From Neorhizobium huautlense (GTDB lineage: Bacteria > Pseudomonadota > Alphaproteobacteria > Rhizobiales > Rhizobiaceae), in contig NZ_PVBM01000003.1 in the NCBI RefSeq assembly GCF_002968575.1, forward strand, positions 1-64,000: a stretch of DNA of 64,000 nucleotides. The letters are read 5' to 3'. Numbering within the stretch: the stretch's first letter is position 1; every line of letters begins with the position of its first letter. A program made the translations under genes and the position numbers. Shown here one piece after another: positions 27,266 through 36,229 of this stretch. The notes beneath the pieces were generated by a model. That model searched no databases and was not told where the DNA came from. It saw only the letters and a program-made list of their open reading frames with translations.

Positions 27266-28261
27266 TTACAGGGCGAGTTCGCGGCGAAGCGTGTCAAGAC
27301 GTTCCATGGCCACCACGCCATCGGCGATGGTTGGCGCCGGACTCGATGCGCCACCGAGAGCGGGAACCACATCGGCCAACAGCGAATGATATCCCTTCGG
27401 ATCCTCGTTTGCCGCTGCGGTGAAATTCGGTTTCCACGTCAGCGTGTCGCAGTCCTCCTTCAGCGTGGCGCCAAGGTCGTCGATCTTGAAGGGCGGATTG
27501 CGATGCCAGCGGATTTCGATCACGTCTTCCACCTCGATACGCTGGTGGTCACCCATCAGCTCGATCCGCTCTACGGGTGTGCCGCGCGACTGGATCGTAC
27601 CCATGCCGATGTTGCCGATCGCTCCGCATTCGAACTCAAAAGCAACATGGAACAGCAGCCGGCCCGGAGCTTTCTCCACCTTCCGCGTGGAGATCGAACG
27701 GACCGGCGAAACGAGAAAGGACACCAGGTCCATATAATGAACGCAGTGATGCAGGAAAAAGCCGGTGTAATCGACATTGCCCACGAAATACCCTGGCGCC
27801 GTCATGTAATAGCCGGTCAGGCCCAGCACGTCCCCGAAGCGGCCGGACTTCACGATATTCGCCGCCATGCGGTTGCCGATCGAATAGCGCTTCATGAAGC
27901 CGAGCAGCAGCGGCTTCTTCGCCTTCTCCGAAGCGGCCATAAGCTCCCGCGCCCCGGCGGCGGAACCCGATGGCGGCTTTTCCATGAAGACCGAAAGGCC
28001 TCGTTCGAGCGCCGCCTTGCCGAAGACGAGGTGCTGATCCGGGCCGACGGCCATCCCGACCGCATCGATGCCGCGGGTCGAAAGCAGGGTCTGTGCATCC
28101 GTCGTCAGGTTGGTGACACCGAATTGCCGGCCGGCGTCCTTGAGGCGTTTGCCATCGATATCGCACAGCGCGACGATTTCGACGTCATGGCGCACAAGTT
28201 GAGGAAGCAGCATCTGGGTTGCGTGGACGCCGCAACCGATCCAACCGATTTTCAAGGTCAT
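27266..28261 (-). CDS. Gfo/Idh/MocA-family oxidoreductase
   Basis: A 331-residue NAD(P)-dependent sugar or inositol dehydrogenase. The Rossmann motif LKIGWIGCGVHATQMLLPQL begins at residue 3; the family signature VFMEKPPSG with catalytic Lys lies near residue 96, and GYFVGNVDYTGFFLHHCVHYMDLVSFLV contains the His near 180. The start is ATG 28261, overlapping the stop of the isomerase gene as ATGA. It is last in the minus-strand sugar operon and presumably oxidises the imported sugar or its keto form. Confidence 0.9.
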   Translation of the reverse strand: MTLKIGWIGCGVHATQMLLPQLVRHDVEIVALCDIDGKRLKDAGRQFGVTNLTTDAQTLLSTRGIDAVGMAVGPDQHLVFGKAALERGLSVFMEKPPSGSAAGARELMAASEKAKKPLLLGFMKRYSIGNRMAANIVKSGRFGDVLGLTGYYMTAPGYFVGNVDYTGFFLHHCVHYMDLVSFLVSPVRSISTRKVEKAPGRLLFHVAFEFECGAIGNIGMGTIQSRGTPVERIELMGDHQRIEVEDVIEIRWHRNPPFKIDDLGATLKEDCDTLTWKPNFTAAANEDPKGYHSLLADVVPALGGASSPAPTIADGVVAMERLDTLRRELAL

Positions 28262-29139
28262 CGACGATATTCCGTAAGCAGGAGATGGGATTTCATGAAT
28301 GCGCTCGAAGCCGCGAGACGATCGCTCTCGTCCTCGTGGGGCGGGCGCCATTGTGCGAACGGCACACCGAAGCGGTCGTCATTGCGCCGGAACGGTTCCA
28401 GCGAAACCGGCCCCTTGTAACCGATCTCGTGGAGCGCCCGGCAGACGTCGACCCAATCGGTAGAACCCGTGCCTGGGAAACCGCGGTGGTTTTCATTGGC
28501 CTGGAAATGTACCAGCCGGCCACCGGCAAGCCGGATGGCCTCGGCGATCGAGCTTTCCTCCATGTGCATGTGGAAGGTGTCGAGCATCAGCTTGACGGCT
28601 GGGTGATCGACGGCATCCAGCAGTTCCATCGCCTGTTGCGTGGTGCAGAGAACGTCGCTTTCGAAGCGATTGAGCGGCTCGACGGCGAGCAAAACACCCG
28701 TTTTGGCAGCGTGGTCTCCGGCTTCCTTCAGGCCTTTGACGCAACGCTCCTTGCGGGCAAGCCGTTCGGGCTCGTCCACCGGCTGCGGGGCACGACCGGC
28801 AAACACGAGAGGATTGCCTGTCAGCGGCCCACCGACAATCTCCGAACCAAGGCCGGCCGCGCAATCGGCCGCATATTTCAGGTATTCGACACCAGCGCGA
28901 TGGGCGTCGACGTCCGCCGACGCGAGATTGCGCTGCAGGTTGACACGGGCTGCGAGCACGACGCCGAGACCGGCATCGTCGAGCGCTTTCTTCGTTTCCC
29001 TGATGTCGAGTTCGCCGGCTTCCGGAACCAGAAGCTCCACGAAGTCAAAACCGTGCTCACGCATCTTTGCAAACAGCGGAAAATGCTCGGCTGTAAAAGG
29101 CCTTGCATATTGCATGGAAATCAACCCGATGGGGTTCAT
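28258..29139 (-). CDS. TIM-barrel sugar isomerase/epimerase
   Basis: A 293-residue protein of the xylose isomerase-like/AP-endonuclease 2 fold. Metal ligand motifs are visible: VAVEPLN-type segment LLAVEPLNRFESDVL (Glu), LMLDTFHMHMEE (Asp, His), VHFQANENHRGFPGTGSTDW and VSLEPF (Glu). Start 29139 (MNPIG) has AGGA with 7-nt spacing; the ATG at 29145 is too close to it. It resembles D-tagatose/psicose 3-epimerases and inosose-type isomerases; the exact substrate is not known. Confidence 0.87.
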   Translation of the reverse strand: MNPIGLISMQYARPFTAEHFPLFAKMREHGFDFVELLVPEAGELDIRETKKALDDAGLGVVLAARVNLQRNLASADVDAHRAGVEYLKYAADCAAGLGSEIVGGPLTGNPLVFAGRAPQPVDEPERLARKERCVKGLKEAGDHAAKTGVLLAVEPLNRFESDVLCTTQQAMELLDAVDHPAVKLMLDTFHMHMEESSIAEAIRLAGGRLVHFQANENHRGFPGTGSTDWVDVCRALHEIGYKGPVSLEPFRRNDDRFGVPFAQWRPPHEDESDRLAASSAFMKSHLLLTEYRR

Positions 29140-29233
29140 TGTCATTTCCTTTTTACCGCATTCAACAGTTCGATTTTCGAGCGCTCCCAACCTACGGGAC
29201 CGTCTCACCGGCTACGCCGATCGTTGCTTACCG

Positions 29234-30067
29234 TCATCCTTTCACCGCGCCCTGCGTCAGCCCCCCGATGAGGCGGCGCTGAACGAGAAGGAACAGGATG
29301 GTGGCCGGCATGGCGCCGACAACGGCCCCGGCCGCCAACAGGCCCCATTCGATCTGGTATTCGCCGATCAGCGTCTGGATCGCGACCGTGACCGGCCGCA
29401 CGTTGCGCCCGCCGAGCGTCAGCGCGTAGAGATATTCGTTCCAGGCGGTGATGAAGATGTAGATGCCTGTGGAGATGATACCCGGCATGGTCAACGGCAG
29501 GACGATCTTGCGCAGCGCCGTCAGCCGCGAGCACCCGTCCGTCATCGCCGCTTCGTCGAGGCTTTTCGGGATGGCACCGATATAGCTCGTCAGCATCCAC
29601 ACCGCGAACGGGATCGCCACCGTCGCGTTGGCGAGGATGAGGCCGAGATGGGTGTCGAGGATGTTGAACCGGCGCATCAGCACGAAGAGAGGCAGGATGA
29701 GCAGCACGATCGGGAACATGTTGATCAGCAGGAACTGCAGCATCAGCAACTTGCGGCCCGCAAAACGGAAGCGCGAGAAGGCATAGGCTGCCGTGACCGA
29801 AACAATCAGGCCGACGACCACCGTTCCGCCCGCGATGATCAGGCTATCGAGCATGTTCTTGAGGAAAGACGTCTGCTCAACCAACCTTACATAGTTGTCG
29901 AGGCTCCAGCCTCGAGGTGAAAGCGATACCCCCGTGGCAGAAAGCGCAGCGGTCGGTGTCAGCGACGTCAGGATCATCCAGGCAAACGGCGCCATGGCGA
30001 AGAAGACGATCGCAAGAACCGGCAAGTCCGTGGTGAGTATCCGGTGCAGCGTGCCCTGCTGTCTCAT
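29234..30067 (-). CDS. Sugar ABC permease, MalG type
   Basis: A 277-residue inner-membrane protein. The EAA loop is SLDEAAMTDGCSRLTALRKIVLPLTMPGI near residues 172-200, and the protein ends LIGGLTQGAVKG. The start is ATG 30067, overlapping the stop of the MalF-type gene as ATGA; the frame is open for about 180 codons further upstream, but that is antiparallel-frame sequence within the MalF-type gene. It forms the channel with the upstream subunit. Confidence 0.93.
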   Translation of the reverse strand: MRQQGTLHRILTTDLPVLAIVFFAMAPFAWMILTSLTPTAALSATGVSLSPRGWSLDNYVRLVEQTSFLKNMLDSLIIAGGTVVVGLIVSVTAAYAFSRFRFAGRKLLMLQFLLINMFPIVLLILPLFVLMRRFNILDTHLGLILANATVAIPFAVWMLTSYIGAIPKSLDEAAMTDGCSRLTALRKIVLPLTMPGIISTGIYIFITAWNEYLYALTLGGRNVRPVTVAIQTLIGEYQIEWGLLAAGAVVGAMPATILFLLVQRRLIGGLTQGAVKG

Positions 30068-30987
30068 CGTTCCACCTCGCGCATGGTGCGGGCGATATAG
30101 AGAGCCACGAACGCACCCAGAAAAATGGTGAAGGTCACGGCGATCGACGTGCCGTATCCGAAATCGAGATTCTGGCGAGCCTTGACGAAGGCATAGAGCG
30201 GCAGCGTATGCGTTGCGTAGCCGGGACCGCCGCCGGTCATGACGAAAATGACGTCCATGGAATTGGCAACCCAAATCACCCTGAGCAGCCCGGCCGTCGC
30301 CAGTACCGGCGCGATGCCCGGCAGCGTGATGTGCACGAACTGCCGCCAGGTCGATGCGCCGTCGATCGAGGCTGCCTCGTACTGGCTGCGTGGAATGCCC
30401 TGCAGGCCGGCAAGAATCATCACGGCAAAGAAGGGAAATCCCTGCCAGGTCAGCGTCGCGATGATCGCATAGATCGCCACATTCGGATCGGCCAGCCACG
30501 GCACCGCCGACTGGACGATCGAAAGATAGATGAGGATGTCGTTCAAGACACCGGTATTCGGATCGTAGATCCAGCGCCACATCAGCGCGATCACGACACT
30601 CGGCAATGCCCATGGAATGATGATCAGGGCGCGCGCAAGGCCGCGCCAGGGAAATTCGCGGTTGAGAAACAGGGCCGCGACGAGTCCCAGTCCCATCTGC
30701 AGCGGCACGGTCAGCCCGATCCAGATGATCGTGTTCCAGAGCGCTGTCCAGAAAACCGGATCGTTGAACAGCTTCACATAGTTTCCGAAACCGACGAACC
30801 TGCTGGCACTCGGCCGGAACAGGATGAGATCGTAGAAGCTGGTATAGACCGCCTGCAGCATCGGCATGAAGACGATGACGACGGTGACCACGACGGCGGG
30901 AGTAAGCAGCAGGTAGGGCAACAGCCGCTCGGAACGCCAGATCGATGTGGCGCGGCGTTGCACGGGAGAAGAGATCGATAGGGACAT
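30064..30987 (-). CDS. Sugar ABC permease, MalF type
   Basis: A 307-residue inner-membrane subunit with its first helix at LLPYLLLTPAVVVTVVIVFMPMLQAVYTSF. The EAA loop is SQYEAASIDGASTWRQFVHITLPGI and the late motif VMTGGGPGYATHTLPLYAF is typical. Start 30987 (MSLSISS) has AGGAT upstream; an ATG at 31011 would add eight residues. Confidence 0.92.
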   Translation of the reverse strand: MSLSISSPVQRRATSIWRSERLLPYLLLTPAVVVTVVIVFMPMLQAVYTSFYDLILFRPSASRFVGFGNYVKLFNDPVFWTALWNTIIWIGLTVPLQMGLGLVAALFLNREFPWRGLARALIIIPWALPSVVIALMWRWIYDPNTGVLNDILIYLSIVQSAVPWLADPNVAIYAIIATLTWQGFPFFAVMILAGLQGIPRSQYEAASIDGASTWRQFVHITLPGIAPVLATAGLLRVIWVANSMDVIFVMTGGGPGYATHTLPLYAFVKARQNLDFGYGTSIAVTFTIFLGAFVALYIARTMREVER

Positions 30988-31023
30988 GCTTATCCTGCCT
31001 GTGGGAAGCAAGGCGGAGAAGGA

Positions 31024-31049
31024 GGTCCCGACACGTCGGTGCCGGGACC
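31024..31049 (-). terminator. Hairpin between binding-protein and permease genes
   Basis: GGTCCCG (31024-31030) pairs with CGGGACC (31043-31049). It sits 10 nt after the binding-protein stop and before the MalF-type gene, in the position expected for a stabilising or partial-termination stem. Confidence 0.55.
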
Positions 31050-31058
31050 GGAGCGGCT

Positions 31059-32258
31059 TTACTCAGCGAACAACGTCTGCAACTGTTCCATCATCTTCTT
31101 CGGTGTGATCTGGCCGGTCAGCGCCTGCTGCATGTTCGTCTGCCAGGCCGTATTAACGAATTCCGAGACCGCCGAGGTCTGCGGCAGCACCCTGGCAAAC
31201 GGCAGGGACTGGACGGTCGCCTCAACGAAACGGCGCTCATGGAGCTTCCAGTCGGCGGAGCCGCTCTTCGTGACCGTCAGCTGACCCGTCGCGCTGTTGA
31301 AGGCGACATTGTTCTGGCCTTCGGCGAGGAAGGAAATCCACTTCCAGGCTGCCTCCTTCACCGAGGACGAAGAGAAGATCGCGAGAGACTCGTCCCCATA
31401 GGACGTCCACTGGCCATTGCCGCATTTAGGAACCGGCACGGCGGAGACCTTGTCGCCAAGCGCGGCGACCAGATCCTTGGACGAACCGATATGGTGGATG
31501 GTCATCGCCGTCTTGCCGGACTTGAAGGCCGCGACGATTTCCTGGAAGCCATCATTCGGCGCCGATGGCGGAATGACCTTGTCCTTCTGGAAGAGATCGA
31601 TCATCCACTGGTTGGCCGCGATGGCCTCCGGCTTGGTCAGACCGCCCTGCTTCAGCTCGGCGCCTTGAGAGAGAACGAAGACACCCCACTGGTCCCAGCC
31701 GCCCTTGCCGCCGCGCAGGCCGAAACCATAGGTCTGCGGCGCATTGGTGAGCTTGATGGCCGCATTGCGGAATTCCTCGCAGGTCTTCGGCGGCTGCAGG
31801 CCGGCTGCCTGGAGGAGATCGGTGCGGTAATATAGATAAAGGACGACGTATTGGATCGGCAGATAATATTGCTTGCCGTCCGGCCCCTTGTTCAGCTCGA
31901 GCAGGTTGTCCAGCAGGTCGGCCTTGCCTTTCCAGCTGTCGATCTGCTTGCCGATCGGCTCCAGTGCGCCCATTTCGGCGAGCCTCGGCTGGGCGAAAAG
32001 CTTGACCATCGCCGCGTCGGGCGCATTGCCGCCGACCAGCGCAGTGTAGAGATTGTCGTAATAGCTGTTCCACGGCACGTTCTCGGCTTCGACCTTGATG
32101 CCGGGATTGGCCGCCTCGAATTTCTTGACCAGGTCCGACATCGGGTTCGCCGGATTGTCGAAATGGTACCAGAAGCGGACGGTTTCCGCCTTTGCCTGGC
32201 CGAAAGCGGCCGAAGCCGCAAGAGCGGCGCCGAGCGCGAGTGTCCTCAGAAATTTCAT
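31059..32258 (-). CDS. Sugar ABC transporter substrate-binding protein
   Basis: A 399-residue periplasmic protein of the family 1 (MalE/UgpB) class. The signal peptide is clear (MKFLRTLALGAALAASAAFGQAKA-E), then VRFWYHFDNPANPMSDLVKKFEAANPGIKVEAENVPW. The central GFGLRGGKGGWDQWGVFVLSQGAELK and TAMTIHHIGSSKDL are typical sugar-binding segments. GAGGAGGAG lies just upstream of the start. Third gene of the minus-strand operon. Confidence 0.93.
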   Translation of the reverse strand: MKFLRTLALGAALAASAAFGQAKAETVRFWYHFDNPANPMSDLVKKFEAANPGIKVEAENVPWNSYYDNLYTALVGGNAPDAAMVKLFAQPRLAEMGALEPIGKQIDSWKGKADLLDNLLELNKGPDGKQYYLPIQYVVLYLYYRTDLLQAAGLQPPKTCEEFRNAAIKLTNAPQTYGFGLRGGKGGWDQWGVFVLSQGAELKQGGLTKPEAIAANQWMIDLFQKDKVIPPSAPNDGFQEIVAAFKSGKTAMTIHHIGSSKDLVAALGDKVSAVPVPKCGNGQWTSYGDESLAIFSSSSVKEAAWKWISFLAEGQNNVAFNSATGQLTVTKSGSADWKLHERRFVEATVQSLPFARVLPQTSAVSEFVNTAWQTNMQQALTGQITPKKMMEQLQTLFAE

Positions 32259-32282
32259 AGTCTCCTCCTCTTTTCGTTTATG

Positions 32283-33266
32283 TCATGGACGTCGTGTCAG
32301 TCGCCTTACTGCATTGCCTGCGGCCGCCAGAGCCTCCCTTGCGGCCGAAAGTTCGTTGGTGTTCTGCAGAAAGCCGTGGATGACGCCCGGCACGATGTGC
32401 AGCTCGTCATCACGACCAATGGCCTTGAGACGCTGGCCCAGGATCAAGGTGTCGGAGAGCAGCGGATCCACGGCCGCCGCCATCAGATAGAGCGGCGGCA
32501 GCGCGGCCAAAGCCGCATCGGAAGCCACGAGAGGGCAGGCAAGCGGATCCTCCTCGACCACACGCTCGCCGGCATAGAACGACCAGTAGCGCTGCATCTT
32601 TCCGCGCGTCAGTGCCGGACCTTCGGAGAAGCGGACATAGGACGGCGTCGTGAAGCTCCGTGCGTAGCAGCCGTAGAAGAGCAGCGCCGCATCCGGCAAT
32701 GCGCAGCCTTCAGCCTGTTCGTGCAGCATCGCTGCAAGAGCAAGATTAGCACCCGCGGAGTCGCCCGAAATCAGCAATGGACCGCGGCGAACCCCGGCAG
32801 CGGCTGTCACCTCAAAGAGGTTACGCAGGGCTGCGACGACGTCCTTCAGGGGGCCAGGATACGGGCTTTCCGGGGCCAGCCGATAATCCGGCAAAACCAC
32901 CGGCAGGCCACTTTCGAGCGCCAGAACCCGAGCACACCGCTCATGGGTTTCCGGCGAACAGAAAGCAAAACCGCCGCCATGAACAAAGAGAATGGCGCCA
33001 GCCCCGGCCCCAGGGGGCACCAGCACTTTCAGCCGACAGCGTGCCGAACCGAGGCTGAGGTCCTCCGCAACCATAAGCTCCGTCACGCTATCCATCGGCG
33101 GCAGGTTGACGTTGCAGCGGACATTGGCGGCAAGCGATTGCGCCCGGCCTTCCGCAGGCGGCAGCGTCGTCGGATCCGGCAATGGCCCTAGCTCGGCGAG
33201 AACCCGCTCCATGAGCGCTACCATCTCGTCCGACAAGACATCCGACAATTCGACAACATCGCTCAC
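32283..33266 (-). CDS. Alpha/beta hydrolase, HSL-type esterase
   Basis: A 327-residue esterase. The oxyanion motif ILFVHGGGFAFCSPETHERCAR (HGGG), nucleophile elbow LLISGDSAGANLALA (GDSAG), and late VDPLLSDT (Asp) and VIHGFLQNT (His) form the HSL-family catalytic set. There is no signal peptide, so it acts in the cytoplasm, perhaps removing an ester group from the imported sugar derivative. Its ATG overlaps the GntR stop (ATGA), placing it second in the operon. Confidence 0.9.
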   Translation of the reverse strand: MSDVVELSDVLSDEMVALMERVLAELGPLPDPTTLPPAEGRAQSLAANVRCNVNLPPMDSVTELMVAEDLSLGSARCRLKVLVPPGAGAGAILFVHGGGFAFCSPETHERCARVLALESGLPVVLPDYRLAPESPYPGPLKDVVAALRNLFEVTAAAGVRRGPLLISGDSAGANLALAAMLHEQAEGCALPDAALLFYGCYARSFTTPSYVRFSEGPALTRGKMQRYWSFYAGERVVEEDPLACPLVASDAALAALPPLYLMAAAVDPLLSDTLILGQRLKAIGRDDELHIVPGVIHGFLQNTNELSAAREALAAAGNAVRRLTRRP

Positions 33267-33940
33267 TGGATCACCTCCGGAAAGACTTCCGGCCCTAAGT
33301 CGACGATCGTCGCGATATGATGATGCATGGCAGCGGTGGCGCGCCTCACGTCGCCGCCCTCGATCGCATCGATGATGCTGCGATGGCGAAGCGCCGTCGC
33401 TTCGAGATCACGCGCCATCGGGCTGCGGGAAATCTTGAAGCGGTGGTTATGGACCAGGCAGCGATGCAGGATCGGATCGAGCGCCGGCAGGCTAGCATCC
33501 TCGAAAATCCGGCGATGGAAATCGCGGTCGAAAGAGGCAAGCTCCAGCTCATCACCCGCCCCGGCCGCAGCAAGCATCTTCTCAAGGAGGCCGTTGAGCT
33601 CCTTGACCAGCGTCCGACTCGGCCCACGCATCACACGCGCGATGCCGTTGCCTTCGATCTGCTGGCGCAGCCGGAACATTTCGATCGCTTCGTCCTCGGT
33701 GCACTCGGAAACCTGCGTGCCTCGATGTCCCTGACGACGAACAAGCCCCTCCTCCTGGAGCTGGAGCAATGCCTCACGCACCGTCCCCTGACTGCACTGA
33801 AAATGCGCAGCCAGTTCCAGCTCGGGCAGCCCGGTCCCGGGCGCCAGCGTTCCGAGCATAATGTCCCGCTTCAAGGCATTGAAGGCGGCACCCGCCTTGG
33901 GAGGCTTGGGCGATGTCGGTCGAGACGGAAAATACGCCAT
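33263..33940 (-). CDS. GntR-family regulator, FCD subgroup
   Basis: A 225-residue regulator with winged helix AFNALKRDIMLGTLAPGTGLPELELAAHFQCSQGTVREALLQLQEEGLV (residues 19-67) and an FCD ligand domain (LASFDRDFHRRIFEDAS and RHRSIIDAIEGGD with Asp/His metal-site residues). Start 33940 is chosen; the frame extends to 34012 across the operator. It is the first gene of the operon, divergent from the cognate ATPase gene, so it most likely represses both directions from the palindrome at 33987-34002. Confidence 0.9.
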   Translation of the reverse strand: MAYFPSRPTSPKPPKAGAAFNALKRDIMLGTLAPGTGLPELELAAHFQCSQGTVREALLQLQEEGLVRRQGHRGTQVSECTEDEAIEMFRLRQQIEGNGIARVMRGPSRTLVKELNGLLEKMLAAAGAGDELELASFDRDFHRRIFEDASLPALDPILHRCLVHNHRFKISRSPMARDLEATALRHRSIIDAIEGGDVRRATAAMHHHIATIVDLGPEVFPEVIQ

Positions 33941-33986
33941 GTAGGTCGATCCAGCCGGTTGCGCATTTATGAGCTTATCATTATTG

Positions 33987-34002
33987 ATATCGATATCGAT
34001 AT
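33987..34002. promoter_or_regulatory. GntR operator candidate
   Basis: ATATCGATATCGATAT is a perfect 16-bp palindrome in the 100-nt gap between the GntR and ATPase genes. No other strong dyad is present there. Confidence 0.65.
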
Positions 34003-34040
34003 TTGGCGTCAAGCCTCAAATCGCATCGAGGAGGAAACCC

Positions 34041-35123
34041 GTGGCCGGCATTGCATTGAAGAAAATCCAGAAATCTTATGGAGCTCTGGAGGTCATCCAC
34101 AACATCGATATCGAGATTGAAAGCGGCGAATTCCTGGTCCTAGTGGGTCCTTCCGGCTGCGGAAAATCGACCCTATTGCGAATGATTGCGGGACTGGAGG
34201 AGATCTCCGGCGGCGAGCTCGACATCGAAGGCCGGGTGGCCAATCTGCTTCCGCCTGCCGAACGCAACATCGCCATGGTCTTTCAGGACTACGCGCTCTA
34301 TCCGCACATGAGCGTGCGCGAGAACATGTCCTTCGGCCTCAAGATGCGTGGCGGCAAGGACAGCGATATCGAAAGTCGGGTCGGTCATGCCGCCGATATC
34401 CTGAAAATACAGGATTATCTGGATCGTCGCCCGGCGCAGCTCTCTGGGGGCCAGCGCCAGCGCGTCGCCATGGGGCGCGCAATCGTGCGCGAGCCGGTAG
34501 CCTTCCTCTTCGACGAACCGCTTTCCAATCTGGACGCCGCCCTACGTGTCGAGATGCGACTTGAGATTGCTAAACTGCACAATCGCATGAAGGCCACCAC
34601 GGTCTACGTGACGCACGACCAGGTGGAAGCGATGACGCTGGCGGACCGAATCGTTGTCATGAATGGCGGCGTGATTGAACAGATCGGCAAGCCTCTCGAA
34701 CTCTATCACAGGCCAGCGAGCCTCTTCGTGGCCCGGTTCATCGGCAGTCCGACGATGAACACCGTGCCGGCAAGCGTCCTGAAGGAAAGCGACACGCTTA
34801 AGGTGCTTGGCAGGGCTGTGAAGCTGGAAGGATCGGCGCCGACAAGCGCGATGCCGAATGAGGTCGTGCTGGGTATTCGACCCGAGGATCTCCTGCAGTG
34901 TCCAGCCGAAGAAGCATGGTTTAGCGGCGAACTGATGGTGGCGGAGCGGTTAGGGAGCCAGACCTACGGTTATATCGAGGTGGGTCATTCGAAAATGCTG
35001 TCGGTCGAGTTCTCTCGTGACGCTGATGTCAATGTTGGCGATATCTTCTATGTGCGCGGAAACCCGTTTAAAATACACCTCTTCGACGCTTTGAGTGGTA
35101 AGCGCTTGTTCGTCCAGTCGTGA
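34041..35123 (+). CDS. Sugar ABC ATPase, MalK/UgpC type
   Basis: A 360-residue ATPase: Walker A GPSGCGKST, Q-loop FQDYALYPHMSV, LSGGQRQRVAMGRA, Walker B FLFDEPLSNLD, switch His VYVTHDQVEAMT, and a C-terminal OB-type domain (GIRPEDLL). The start is GTG at 34041 after GAGGAGG. Separated from its permeases by a divergent promoter; it is likely shared with, or dedicated to, the importer encoded at 29.2-32.3 kb. The repeat with plasmid-transfer genes begins 29 nt after its stop. Confidence 0.93.
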   Translation: MAGIALKKIQKSYGALEVIHNIDIEIESGEFLVLVGPSGCGKSTLLRMIAGLEEISGGELDIEGRVANLLPPAERNIAMVFQDYALYPHMSVRENMSFGLKMRGGKDSDIESRVGHAADILKIQDYLDRRPAQLSGGQRQRVAMGRAIVREPVAFLFDEPLSNLDAALRVEMRLEIAKLHNRMKATTVYVTHDQVEAMTLADRIVVMNGGVIEQIGKPLELYHRPASLFVARFIGSPTMNTVPASVLKESDTLKVLGRAVKLEGSAPTSAMPNEVVLGIRPEDLLQCPAEEAWFSGELMVAERLGSQTYGYIEVGHSKMLSVEFSRDADVNVGDIFYVRGNPFKIHLFDALSGKRLFVQS

Positions 35124-35154
35124 CCTTGGATATCAGGTCTTGGGTAGGCGCGTT

Positions 35155-36020
35155 ACGAGGAATTGGGCCGCCGGCATCTTGGCACCTTGAGGGACTATCT
35201 GACGCTGCCGCCGGATGCGTTTGCGGCACTGTTGACGACGATGCAGCAAAGCAGCGAAGCAGGTGGTTTGGTTGCCCGTGCCGCCAACCGTCATCTCGGC
35301 AAGTCCGACCGTGAGGCGGCAGGTGTTCTGTCGGCGGCACAGCGGCATACCCACTTTCTTGACAGTCCTCGAATGATCTCGGTTCTCAGCCAATCGGACT
35401 TTCGGTTCTGCGATCTCAAAAGCCGCAATACCACCGTCTTCCTCGTCCTGCCACCGGATCGTCTTTCCACCTATACCAGATGGCTTCGCCTGCTGATCAC
35501 CCAGAGCCTGATCGAGATGGCCAGAACCTCGGTCGTACGGGTCACTGAGGCAAAGCCGGTTCTGTATCTCCTCGATGAATTTGCGAGCCTCGGATATCTC
35601 GCTCCCGTCGAACGCGCCATGGGTCTGATGGCAGGATACGGCGTGCAGCTTTGGCCGATCCTGCAGGACATCCATCAGCTGCGCGCCACCTATGGCAAGC
35701 GAGCCGGCACCTTCCTGTCGAATGCCGGCGTATTGCAGGTGTTTGGTGTCAACGATCACGACACCGCCCGTCTTGTCTCCGATCTGCTCGGACAGGAAAC
35801 CGTTGTCTTCCAGACGGTAGCGCGTGCACTCGATTCCGAACAGTCGGGGCTTTCCTTCAGCCAGCATCATACCGGCCGGCCTTTGTTGACACCGGACGAG
35901 GTCCGCAACATGGCCGAGCAAAACCAATTGCTGTTTCTGGCAGCGCGACGCCCGATCGTCGCGAGCAAGCTGCGGTATTACGCCGATGCGGAGTTCAAGG
36001 AACGGTTTGATGCAATCTGA
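35155..36020 (+). pseudogene. VirD4/TraG-type coupling protein, C-terminal part
   Basis: About 285 residues of a type IV coupling protein, the ATPase that delivers DNA to a conjugation channel. The Walker B strand VLYLLDEFASLGYLAPVERAMGLMAGYGVQLWPILQD and the following FLSNAGVLQVFGVNDHDTARLVSDLLGQ are present; the membrane domain and Walker A half are absent. Homology starts right at the repeat border (35152), so the gene is cut by the junction. A TTG at 35163 could start a shortened protein, but no function in transfer is plausible. Confidence 0.9.
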
Positions 36021-36229
36021 ACCGCGACGCCTTCGACCGATCTGGCGCGACAGGTCCAAGCAGCATCCTCTGCACAGCATCCTCAGCGCGGCGCCCGATC
36101 TTCAACCTGCTGGCGGGCCTGGTCTTCCGGTTGTATATCCTTGACGGACCAAACCGGGGATGATGATTGACGGGCAGTCAGGCACTGGTTTGCAAGCGGT
36201 GCTTTTTTTAAAAGGATACGGCACGACGA

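Noticed and set aside
29234-30613. Long N-terminal extension of the MalG-type permease
   Set aside because: The extension lies inside the MalF-type gene in another frame; the start at 30067 overlaps the upstream stop as expected.
33317-34120. 267-codon plus-strand frame across the GntR gene
   Set aside because: Antisense to the GntR gene; continues through the operator region and has no motif.
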